Part shown: one piece after another, positions 1 through 6,827 of the stretch
Layout of the letters: each line of letters begins with the position of its first letter
Position numbering within the stretch: the stretch's first letter is position 1
Source: JAWVZH01 sp033722295
Lineage (GTDB): Bacteria; Bacteroidota; Bacteroidia; Chitinophagales; Saprospiraceae
Assembly (NCBI GenBank): GCA_033722295.1
Contig: JAWVZH010000026.1
Span: 1 to 25,955 of the forward strand
Direction of reading: 5' to 3'
DNA: 25,955 bases
The notes under the pieces: model-generated
Seen by the model: only the letters and a program-made list of their open reading frames with translations
What the model was told of the DNA's origin: nothing
Database searches by the model: none
Made by a program: the position numbers and the translations under genes

Positions 1-1232
1 GAAGCACCTGCAGACAGGAAGGCATCAGATAGCCTTGAAGTCATCGTGGATTGGCAAGCATTGAGAAAAACCATGCTGTTGGGCAGATTACTCAGATTCT
101 GATCGAACCACTTGTATGTAATCAACCATACATGGTCTCCAGATACAACCTCCTGGCCATCCACCGTCAATTCGTTGCTTGGCACTACCTTTTCAGCCCC
201 CCAAAGCGCCTGGAACTTGTTATCGCCCCAGTGCGTTGACTGAATTTGTTCGCCTGTAGAGAGTATTGCCCCGCCTACACCGTGAGCAGATATGTAGATC
301 GTACCATAATCAGACAGATTATTCAATATATCAATACCAGCATTTGTACCCGTGACATAATCGATCTTGAATTCCCCACAGTCGGCTTCCTCGAATACAT
401 TCTTCACCGCCGCACCATCCTGGAAGAAGGATTCATGAGGTGAGTAAATCAGGACATTCCTATTACCGGGAGCGAAGGGGTTGATGTCTCTCAGTATATT
501 AACATTGGCTTCTTCTACTTTACCTAACCTGCGTTTCGGTGTACCACGATCTGAAGACTTACCTCCTTTGATCGGGTTATCCGCATCGTATATGGCAATT
601 ACCGATTTACGGTTGTTGGCCATCAGTACTTCAAGGTAATTTGAATTGGGTATACGTGTGACCTCGGAGATGTTCTCGTTCATTTTCAAATCGTCGATAG
701 TCAATTGAATAGATGCTTCCATGGAACGGCCGGACGAAATATACGATTGCAGTATATCCTCTGACGCTTCGAACACATCCTCTACCATCTCGCGTCCTTC
801 GAAACCTGCCTTTTGATATACATGGATCTCAACCGGTGATGATTCTATGCGTTGTCCGGACGTCGTTTGTGCTTTGGCGACAATAGAATAAGCACCTTCT
901 TCTGCTACATTCAGAGTTATAAAACCACTAAAAACAAGGTCACCGGCAATATCATCATTATAATATGTGACATCGCCATTGTCATACAGTGAACCGATTC
1001 GGTCTATCTCATTTCCTACGGCGTTTTCTAGAAAAACTTCAACAGACTGGTCATCGAGCATGACCTCTGGCGTTGTTTTCAGATAAACGGGCAAACGATG
1101 AGAGGTCCCCGCAATAAAGTCATACTGAGCGATCTCCAGGTTGCCTAATGAACCCGAAAAATGATCGTCGTCCTTGGAACAGGCAATGATAAATATCAGG
1201 ACGAACAAATAGAGAAGATTACGATTTTTCAT
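1..1232 (-). CDS. Surface lipoprotein with caspase-like (CHAT/C25-type) domain, partial at left edge
   Basis: Open from the ATG at 1232 to the window edge with no stop (410 codons); the C-terminus is missing. The signal peptide ends in a lipobox (I-I-A-C, Cys18), and the next residues S-K-D-D-D resemble the surface-export signal of Bacteroidota lipoproteins. Residues about 25-140 look like a beta-sandwich/Ig-like region. From about residue 259 (NVLIYSPHESFF) there is an alpha/beta region with the two hallmarks of caspase-fold peptidases: a hydrophobic strand ending in S-A-H317-G, and a strand VFLNAC393QS. The spacing fits a His-Cys dyad of clan CD (CHAT, metacaspase or gingipain-like). Fold and dyad are inferred from motifs; substrate and activity are unknown. 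It may be co-transcribed with the cytochrome c lipoprotein upstream on the same strand, although 137 bp separate them. Confidence 0.75.
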   Translation of the reverse strand, partial: MKNRNLLYLFVLIFIIACSKDDDHFSGSLGNLEIAQYDFIAGTSHRLPVYLKTTPEVMLDDQSVEVFLENAVGNEIDRIGSLYDNGDVTYYNDDIAGDLVFSGFITLNVAEEGAYSIVAKAQTTSGQRIESSPVEIHVYQKAGFEGREMVEDVFEASEDILQSYISSGRSMEASIQLTIDDLKMNENISEVTRIPNSNYLEVLMANNRKSVIAIYDADNPIKGGKSSDRGTPKRRLGKVEEANVNILRDINPFAPGNRNVLIYSPHESFFQDGAAVKNVFEEADCGEFKIDYVTGTNAGIDILNNLSDYGTIYISAHGVGGAILSTGEQIQSTHWGDNKFQALWGAEKVVPSNELTVDGQEVVSGDHVWLITYKWFDQNLSNLPNSMVFLNACQSTMTSRLSDAFLSAGA

Positions 1233-1295
1233 TTTATTTGAATTTGGTGATTAACGATGATCCAAAAGAAGTCAGGATCCGGGGTCAAATGAAAC

Positions 1296-1318
1296 AAAAG
1301 ATAACGACCGTATCTTTT
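1296..1318. repeat. Inverted repeat, possible weak terminator or operator
   Basis: Eight-base arms AAAAGATA (1296-1303) and TATCTTTT (1311-1318) flank a 7-nt loop and are followed on the plus strand by more T (to 1321). It lies in the 137-bp gap between the cytochrome c gene and the lipoprotein gene, both on the minus strand. The stem is only A-T and A-rich, so termination would be weak. It could equally be a regulatory site for the lipoprotein gene, or chance. Confidence 0.3.
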
Positions 1319-1369
1319 TTTGCGATAACCGTAATGGAACGAGCCAGAAATTCAACCGCACCTAGGAAT

Positions 1370-1792
1370 CTAATCCAGATTTTGAATTTCCATCAAGTAT
1401 GCAACCAATTGACCTTTTCGGCCCCGGATCTCTCCTTCTGTCATACCTTTCGCTTTATAGACCTCGCCCCAAACGGGCATTTCACGAGGTCCATGAGCAG
1501 CAACTTCTTGTCTTCCGTCAATGAACCTTGCTATCTCTGCAATGGGAAATTTGGTGACCCCGCGCCTTTTCATTATAAGTGTCAGATCAGGAGCCGGGGT
1601 TTTCAAGGTATCTACTGTCGCGGCTTTATCCTTCATGCCATGACATGGCGCACATTGTTCGGCAAATATGGCTTTACCCTGCATGACCTGGTAAGGACGA
1701 CTGCCCTTTGGTGGGTCAAACTCACAAGACATAAAAAAAAGAATAACAAGGCTGACCGATAAAAACATTACGGAAATAATCGTTTGCTTCAT
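1370..1792 (-). CDS. Monohaem c-type cytochrome lipoprotein
   Basis: A 140-residue protein with a signal peptide ending in the lipobox F-M-S-C23, so the mature protein should be lipid-anchored in the cell envelope. One haem-attachment motif C47-A-P-C50-H51 gives covalent haem c binding with His51 as proximal ligand. Met105, in the segment R-E-M-P-V-W, is the likely distal ligand. The order CxxCH, then a middle helix, then Met-Pro is that of class I cytochrome c (cytochrome_CBB3/cytochrom_C family). It probably carries electrons in the periplasm; the partner is not evident here because no oxidase or dehydrogenase is adjacent. The start at 1792 is well supported by the signal peptide. The long plus-strand reading frame over it is its antisense shadow. 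Confidence 0.88.
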   Translation of the reverse strand: MKQTIISVMFLSVSLVILFFMSCEFDPPKGSRPYQVMQGKAIFAEQCAPCHGMKDKAATVDTLKTPAPDLTLIMKRRGVTKFPIAEIARFIDGRQEVAAHGPREMPVWGEVYKAKGMTEGEIRGRKGQLVAYLMEIQNLD

Positions 1793-1954
1793 AAGCCTTG
1801 ATTTAATAGGTCAGAATTACCCGAACTAAACATCGAAAGAAAGTCGGATCTTTGTTATGACATAAGTCAGCTTAAGGCTTGATCTTTATCATGTTTTTGG
1901 TTCTGAAAATCCAGGTCACGCAGGGCTTTATGGAACTTTTATTGCAGAATTCAA

Positions 1955-2245
1955 ATGATGACTGATATACGAAAAGGCAAATTCTGGAGCAATCTGCTCA
2001 AAAAGATCGTGAGGATCCTGGTAAGGAATATCTCCGGTGGTGGCAGGACTACGCACAATCAGCATGTGGTGCCACACGAGGATGGTTGGGCAGTCAAGGG
2101 TGCAGGAAATGAGAGGATCACCGCGGTCTACGAAAAGCAGTCCCAGGCTATCGACCGGGCCCGTGATATTGCTAAAAATTACAGGTCTTCTGTGATCATC
2201 CATGGCCGGGATGGCGCGATCAGGGACCGGATGCATTATGATTAG
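1955..2245 (+). CDS. DUF2188 domain protein
   Basis: A 96-residue protein. Residues about 36-96 match the DUF2188 pattern: H-V-V-P-H-E-D-G-W-A-V-K, then A-x-x-x-A-R-D-I-A-K-N and a closing I-I-H-G-R-D-G-x-I-R-D. This small alpha/beta domain is widespread, has no established biochemical role, and typically reads as a 'wrench-like' repeat unit. Residues 1-30 are basic and hydrophobic (F-W-S-N-L-L-K-K-I-V-R-I-L-V-R) and could form an amphipathic helix; this is an extension beyond the core domain. The gene stands alone, divergent from the cytochrome gene and convergent with yqeY. Two adjacent ATG codons open the frame and either could be used. No clear ribosome binding site is visible. Confidence 0.75.
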   Translation: MMTDIRKGKFWSNLLKKIVRILVRNISGGGRTTHNQHVVPHEDGWAVKGAGNERITAVYEKQSQAIDRARDIAKNYRSSVIIHGRDGAIRDRMHYD

Positions 2246-2388
2246 GTTTTCGGTTTTTCGGCAAGTTAAGTACCAAGTGTTCAGACGGCCAGGTCTTCAG
2301 AGAATGGATTCTCTTTCTATTCAGCTTTCTGTGTTAATGCATAGGAACAAGCGAAAGGGTTTGACTTTCAGTATGAGAGGCATACTTC

Positions 2389-2835
2389 TTAGCTCAATAA
2401 CTCCTTAACTACCGACGATATCGTTTTTCCGTCCGCTCTGCCGGCCAATTTTTGGGTGGCGACACCCATGACCTTGCCCATATCCTTCATGGATTCCGCT
2501 CCAACCTGGTCTATGATGGCTTTTAGTTCTTTTTCCAGTTCTTCCTTGCTGAGCTGTTCAGGGAGATATTCCTCTAAAACACGGATCTCCTCTCTTTCAA
2601 CCACAGCAAGGTCTTCCCTTCCCTGCTTTTCATAGATCTCCAGGGAGTCTTTTCTCTGCTTTATCAGTTTTTGAACGATCTGGATGAATTTCTTTTCATC
2701 GACCTTCTTGGCGCCGCTTTCGGTTTCTGCCAGGAGGATGGCCGCCTTGATCGCGCGGATGCTTCTCATCGCCGCCTGATCCTTGGCTTTCATTGCCTCC
2801 TTGAGATCAGAATTGAGTTTCGCTGTATAGTCCAT
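2389..2835 (-). CDS. yqeY: GatB/YqeY domain protein
   Basis: A 148-residue all-helical protein typical in length for stand-alone YqeY. Recognisable segments are the start L-K-E-A-M-K-A-K-D, I-R-A-I-K-A-A-I, the middle I-Q-I-V-Q-K-L-I-K-Q-R-K-D-S, V-L-E-E-Y-L-P-E-Q-L-S, and the C-terminal M-G-K-V-M-G-V-A-T-Q-K-L-A-G-R-A-D-G-K. The family shares the C-terminal tRNA-interacting domain of GatB in the amidotransferase; the role of the stand-alone protein is not settled, with a link to tRNA or translation assumed. The start codon overlaps the rsmA stop (TAATG), so it is the last gene of the M28-hpt-rsmA-yqeY run and probably translated by coupling. Confidence 0.9.
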   Translation of the reverse strand: MDYTAKLNSDLKEAMKAKDQAAMRSIRAIKAAILLAETESGAKKVDEKKFIQIVQKLIKQRKDSLEIYEKQGREDLAVVEREEIRVLEEYLPEQLSKEELEKELKAIIDQVGAESMKDMGKVMGVATQKLAGRADGKTISSVVKELLS

Positions 2836-3611
2836 TATGATTGGTGCTTTGTTATAGTATTTGCAATAATAACAAAGTCCTGAAGGGATAATTGTTCTGG
2901 CCTTTTGGTGAATATTTCATCTTCTTTAAGGATCTCGGCACCTGGGATGGATTTCAATGAATTCCTCAGCATCTTTCTTCGCTGTCCAAAAGCTGCTCTT
3001 ACCACCATCCGGAATATTCGCTCGTCATCAATATCAGGATCTTCAGCTTTCCTTTGCATCCCGATGACTTTGCTCTGAACTTTAGGAGGCGGATTAAAAG
3101 CACCTGCCGATACCTTGAGTACAGGATACTTTTCAAAGTATGCGGCAGTTTGGACACTCAGTGAGCCATAGGCCTTTGTCCCATGATCCGCGAGGATCCG
3201 GTCTGCCATCTCTTTCTGGAACATACCCAGCATGTGCCTGACCCTCGACCGATATTGTATCGTTCTTACCACGATCTGGGAGGATATATTGTAAGGGAAG
3301 TTGCCGACCAGGGCGATCTGTTGGTCCGGAAATCTGTCCTCGAGGTTGACCTTCAGAAAGTCCTCAGCAATGATCTGATCTGGTGATAGTTCATCAAGGT
3401 GTAAATTCAGATAAGCGATCATATCGCGATCGGACTCTATAACATAAAACGGCCGATCTGTATGAATGAGATATTTGGTGATGGCACCCTGACCTGGTCC
3501 AACTTCCACAAGTACATCATAGTCCTGAAGCTGCAAAATGGCCTCTGCTATTTTCCTACAAATGTTCTCATCGTGCAGAAAGTGCTGTCCGTAAGACTTC
3601 TTGGCTCGCAT
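2835..3611 (-). CDS. rsmA: 16S rRNA (adenine(1518)-N6/adenine(1519)-N6)-dimethyltransferase
   Basis: RsmA/KsgA dimethylates two adjacent adenines in the 3'-terminal hairpin of 16S rRNA using S-adenosylmethionine, a late check in 30S subunit assembly. The 258-residue protein shows the family start K-K-S-Y-G-Q-H-F-L (4-12), the SAM motif V-E-V-G-P-G-Q-G (35-42), the acidic E59-S-D61 loop, the catalytic motif N104-F-P-Y107 (usual N-[LIP]-P-Y) and the C-terminal segment N-P-P-P-K-V-Q-S-K-V. I chose the ATG at 3611 over a TTG one codon upstream, because the family's N-terminus is short and this ATG shares a base with the hpt stop (TGATG). The stop overlaps the yqeY start, indicating coupled translation. 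Confidence 0.96.
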   Translation of the reverse strand: MRAKKSYGQHFLHDENICRKIAEAILQLQDYDVLVEVGPGQGAITKYLIHTDRPFYVIESDRDMIAYLNLHLDELSPDQIIAEDFLKVNLEDRFPDQQIALVGNFPYNISSQIVVRTIQYRSRVRHMLGMFQKEMADRILADHGTKAYGSLSVQTAAYFEKYPVLKVSAGAFNPPPKVQSKVIGMQRKAEDPDIDDERIFRMVVRAAFGQRRKMLRNSLKSIPGAEILKEDEIFTKRPEQLSLQDFVIIANTITKHQS

Positions 3612-4171
3612 CAATTCGATTCTTCGATTTGCCTGTAAATATCGGGTAGATTTCGCCCCTGACCGTTATAATCCAGGCCGTAGCCAATGACAAAGGCATT
3701 GTCGATCTTGAAGCCAACGTGATCAACCGGAATCTCGAGTTCTGTGCTGTCCGGTTTGTGGAGGAGGCACACCGTGGTCAAGGATGCTGGCTTTGTAGAC
3801 ATGATCAGATCATGGATGAGATCGAGAGAATGTCCTGTTTCAACAATATCTTCCAAAATAACCACGTGTTGATCCTCAAGGGAATCGAATGAGGTATAAT
3901 CGATCTGGGGACTTCTGTTTGACGTAAGGCCCTGATAACTCCTGCAACGTATGAATTCTATCGTGCAGGGCCGGTTGAAAGCTCTGACAAGGTCTGCGGT
4001 AAAGACGAAAGATCCTTTCAGAATGCAGATAAAGGTCACTCGTTCGCCTTCGTCGAACTGACTGTGCAGACGATCTACTATACGTTCAATCGTCTTACTT
4101 ATCTCAGCAGAAGATTTGAATTTTTCGAATTTCAGGTCTTCAATCTCTATGAGATCACCGCTATATTCCAT
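3611..4171 (-). CDS. hpt: Hypoxanthine phosphoribosyltransferase
   Basis: Purine-salvage enzyme that makes IMP/GMP from hypoxanthine/guanine and PRPP in the cytoplasm. The 186-residue length is typical. Seen: the loop L-K-G-S-F (51-55) that binds pyrophosphate, the flexible region R-S-Y-Q-G (77-81), the PRPP motif V-V-I-L-E107-D108-I-V-E111-T-G113 and the base-binding segment F-V-I-G-Y-G-L-D-Y. Glu111 stands where many homologues have Asp; it is conservative and not a defect. The start lies 11 nt inside the end of the upstream peptidase gene, and the stop overlaps rsmA, placing it inside a coupled operon. Pairing of a salvage enzyme with rRNA methylation looks like genomic packing rather than a shared pathway. 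Confidence 0.95.
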   Translation of the reverse strand: MEYSGDLIEIEDLKFEKFKSSAEISKTIERIVDRLHSQFDEGERVTFICILKGSFVFTADLVRAFNRPCTIEFIRCRSYQGLTSNRSPQIDYTSFDSLEDQHVVILEDIVETGHSLDLIHDLIMSTKPASLTTVCLLHKPDSTELEIPVDHVGFKIDNAFVIGYGLDYNGQGRNLPDIYRQIEESN

Positions 4172-5573
4172 GCTGGTCGATTAGATAGATCAAAGATGCC
4201 ATGGCCGCCGCGCCGAGTTCCAGTTCTCTCTTGTTGACCGCCTGGATCCTGTCAATGGTTGTGTGATGATAATCGAAATACCTCTGAGAATCTGTCCTCA
4301 ATCCCAACAATAATCCTTTCTCGTCCTTTAACCTTCCTACATCAGCACCCGAACCACCAACGCTCATGGTAAGTCCATAAGGCTCCAGGAGGGGCAACCA
4401 GGAGTACATCGTCTTGAACTTATCCTGAAGGACATCCTCATGACCATCTGCCCTGAACCCTCTTGGCGTAAATCCGCCACTGTCACTTTCGAGAGCAGCC
4501 AGGTGAAAGAGTCCTTGCGAGCGGCTGGAGTCCGCGTATGTCAGTGCACCGCCAAGGCCATTCTCTTCGTTCATGAAGAGTACACATCTCAATGTATGCC
4601 TGGGTTTGTATCCAAGGTTTTTAAAGATCTCAAGCACAGCCATACTCTGCACACAACCGGCACCATCATCGTGCGCCCCACCACCAAGATCCCAACTGTC
4701 GAGATGCCCGCCTACGAGGAGAATGGAATCCGGGTATACTGACCCTTTGATCTCCGCGATAACACTATAAGACATGGTATCAGGTAGCAGACGACTATAA
4801 TTTTCCATGCTTACAGTCACAGGTCCCTCATCCAGCAAGTCACTCAATCTATCCGCTGCGTTCGTACTGATCGCCATGGAAGGAATGTGCGATTCTTTCT
4901 CATAATATCTGGTCATGCCACTATGGGGCACGTCATCCAGACGCGTGGTCATGGATCGGACCAGACATCCCACTGCTCCATTGCGCGAAGCCACGGCAGG
5001 GCCTCGGCCTCTTTGGTCTACTGCGCCACCGTAAGCCCAGAATGTCCTTACGTGTGTCGGATCCATGGGCCTGTTGTAAAAGACGATCTTGCCCGCAATA
5101 ACATCGGGTCCCAAAGAATCAACCTCTTCAAGAGTGTGAACTTCAATGATCTCACCGGTAGCCTTTCCTCCTTCGGAGTTGCCCAACGTCGTAGAAGGCA
5201 CCTCAAAGGTCTCTCCATTTGAGGTGGTTGCGACCACCTTTTCCGGCCCCTTCCTTTGCCAACGCGGAACCATGCAGGGTTGCTGCCATACACTGTCCGA
5301 TCCCAGCTTCCTCAGTTTTTCCGATGTATATCCCACAGCTTCTATCGATTCTGGTGATCCTGCCAGCCTGCCGCCGATCTCTTCACTCAGATGAGTCAGC
5401 CAATCGTAGGCCGAACTTTGAGTCAGCGCATCATCGTAAATCGCCCTTATCATGAATGCATCGGACTGCCCATCCATCTGGGAGTTGGCATCGGTTGAAA
5501 TGAAAAGGACCAGAAAAAATAACAACCATCGAGGCCATTGCCTGTTTGATTCAGTATATAATTCCGTATTCAT
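4161..5573 (-). CDS. Exported M28 family zinc aminopeptidase/carboxypeptidase Q-like
   Basis: A 470-residue exported peptidase. Residues 1-32 are a signal peptide with a basic/polar lead and hydrophobic core W-L-L-F-F-L-V-L-F-I, with possible cleavage after A-N-S. A PA-like insert lies before the catalytic domain. The two-zinc M28 site is complete: G-G-H290-L-D292, H301-D302-D303-G, N-E336-E337-N-G, E-S-D364-S-G-G and Y-H436-H437-T. Layout and motifs resemble plasma glutamate carboxypeptidase (PGCP/CPQ), which releases amino acids from short peptides; the exact specificity is not readable. It acts in the periplasm or is secreted. It is the first gene of the overlapping run with hpt, rsmA and yqeY. 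No clear promoter was found in the 148-bp divergent gap upstream. Confidence 0.92.
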   Translation of the reverse strand: MNTELYTESNRQWPRWLLFFLVLFISTDANSQMDGQSDAFMIRAIYDDALTQSSAYDWLTHLSEEIGGRLAGSPESIEAVGYTSEKLRKLGSDSVWQQPCMVPRWQRKGPEKVVATTSNGETFEVPSTTLGNSEGGKATGEIIEVHTLEEVDSLGPDVIAGKIVFYNRPMDPTHVRTFWAYGGAVDQRGRGPAVASRNGAVGCLVRSMTTRLDDVPHSGMTRYYEKESHIPSMAISTNAADRLSDLLDEGPVTVSMENYSRLLPDTMSYSVIAEIKGSVYPDSILLVGGHLDSWDLGGGAHDDGAGCVQSMAVLEIFKNLGYKPRHTLRCVLFMNEENGLGGALTYADSSRSQGLFHLAALESDSGGFTPRGFRADGHEDVLQDKFKTMYSWLPLLEPYGLTMSVGGSGADVGRLKDEKGLLLGLRTDSQRYFDYHHTTIDRIQAVNKRELELGAAAMASLIYLIDQHGI

Positions 5574-5672
5574 GCTGGTAGTTTATGCTTTATAAGATCT
5601 AAGGTAACATGACTAAAAGGCAATAATACATCAAAGTGTTTAACCTTTAATTCTGATATTGAACTAAGCTTC

Positions 5673-5702
5673 TTGTAAAGCTCTATCCAAAAAATATAAT
5701 TG
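5673..5702 (+). promoter_or_regulatory. Candidate Bacteroidota-type promoter for the DUF3078 gene
   Basis: TTG at 5673-5675, a 19-nt spacer, then TATAATTG at 5695-5702, which matches seven of eight positions of the Bacteroidota -7 box TAnnTTTG. The ATG lies 20 nt further on. The region is AT-rich, so a chance match is possible. Confidence 0.4.
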
Positions 5703-5721
5703 AAATACAAAAACTATACTT

Positions 5722-6690
5722 ATGCACTTCAGAATTCAACTATTCATCCTGATCGCATTCATAACGGGAACTACCCTGCAGGCCCAAGAGCTTGATGAAC
5801 TCAAAGCCATGAAGGCCGAGAAGCAATCACAGATAAATGCACTTCAGAAAGAACTCAATAACATAAATGCCCAGATAGAGGCTATCCCCAAGGGATGGGA
5901 ATACGGTGGTGTAGGCATCTTGGGCCTTAATTTCTCCGGCAACGAGAAATGGTATGCAGTGGAGAATCCATTTTCATCTTCTACCAGTTTTGGTGTGAGC
6001 ATCGGCGCTTTTGCCAACTTGGATGCAGAAAAATATTTTTGGAATAATGTATTGAATGTAAACCTTCAGAAGGTCACTACGAGAATACAGGATGGCGAGG
6101 ACGGTCCCGAGGAAGAAGTTGAGAACATAACCGACGCCCTTGATCTGTCCTCGACTTTCGGTTATAAGCTAAGCCCCAAATGGGCCATTTCTGCAGAAGG
6201 AAAATTCGTAACTGGAGTTCTGAACTTTGTGGATCCCGGGAAGCTTGTTGCAAGTGCCGGTGCGACCTGGCTGCCTGTCAATAACCTGGTCGTTTCGATT
6301 CATCCTGTCGGTTATGAGGTCAACTGGCCTGGTGAACTTGTTTCCGCTGCCGGTGCAAAGGTCGGGGCGATATACTCCAGGAAACTGCTTCCCAATGTCT
6401 CCTGGTCGTCCAATCTCAGTGCATTTTTTCCATATTCCGGGGGAGATGCGGAATTCACCAATAACAACGATGAGGTCGTCATGGTCGAGTACGAAGCAGC
6501 AGATATTATTGACTGGACATGGGTCAACAGTTTTTCAACTACCCTTTGGAAGAATTTGGGTGTAGGGCTGAATGTTGGTCTGAGGCAGGATCGTCAACTT
6601 GCAGATCTCTACCAATATGATTTTAATGGTGAGGCATCTGACAATCCACTGCAGTTGTACTATAATCTGGGCTTGTCATATACATTCTAG
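5722..6690 (+). CDS. DUF3078 outer-membrane beta-barrel protein with N-terminal coiled coil
   Basis: A 322-residue protein with signal peptide (core I-Q-L-F-I-L-I-A-F-I, cleavage near L-Q-A-Q). Residues about 24-55 are heptad-like and charged (L-K-A-M-K-A-E-K-Q-S-Q-I-N-A-L-Q-K-E-L) and should form a short coiled coil. The rest alternates hydrophobic/polar strands with W-N-N-V-L-N-V-N-L and ends L-Y-Y-N-L-G-L-S-Y-T-F; a terminal aromatic is the usual mark for barrel assembly. The strand pattern fits DUF3078, a Bacteroidota barrel family of unknown function. The coiled coil before the barrel suggests a periplasmic trimer or contact with peptidoglycan, which is inference. Transcribed divergently from the peptidase operon and 137 bp ahead of polA. 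Confidence 0.75.
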   Translation: MHFRIQLFILIAFITGTTLQAQELDELKAMKAEKQSQINALQKELNNINAQIEAIPKGWEYGGVGILGLNFSGNEKWYAVENPFSSSTSFGVSIGAFANLDAEKYFWNNVLNVNLQKVTTRIQDGEDGPEEEVENITDALDLSSTFGYKLSPKWAISAEGKFVTGVLNFVDPGKLVASAGATWLPVNNLVVSIHPVGYEVNWPGELVSAAGAKVGAIYSRKLLPNVSWSSNLSAFFPYSGGDAEFTNNNDEVVMVEYEAADIIDWTWVNSFSTTLWKNLGVGLNVGLRQDRQLADLYQYDFNGEASDNPLQLYYNLGLSYTF

Positions 6691-6827
6691 AGGATATTGG
6701 TCCGACGACAAAAGAAGAAAACGACCTATGGTGATTGTTCGGTAATGTCAATATCACATGTCACCAACCACATGAGGTAAACCAACCATAGATTTCCTAT
6801 TTTGTCGTTCCAAAGAAAAAGGACCGG

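Noticed and set aside
1555..1570. GGTGACCCCGCGCC resembling the palindromic repeat
   Set aside because: It is inside the cytochrome gene, lacks the second half of the palindrome and the TGTTAAA lead, so it is a chance partial match.
1238..1762. 174-codon plus-strand reading frame
   Set aside because: It is antisense to the cytochrome c gene, whose CxxCH motif, lipobox and Met ligand are clear; the plus-strand product has no family-like pattern.
2202..2408. 68-codon plus-strand reading frame after the DUF2188 gene
   Set aside because: It overlaps DUF2188 in another frame and runs into the yqeY end; there is no recognisable protein pattern and no start signal.
3612..3614. TTG start one codon upstream of rsmA
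   Set aside because: The ATG at 3611 gives the typical short RsmA N-terminus and overlaps the hpt stop.
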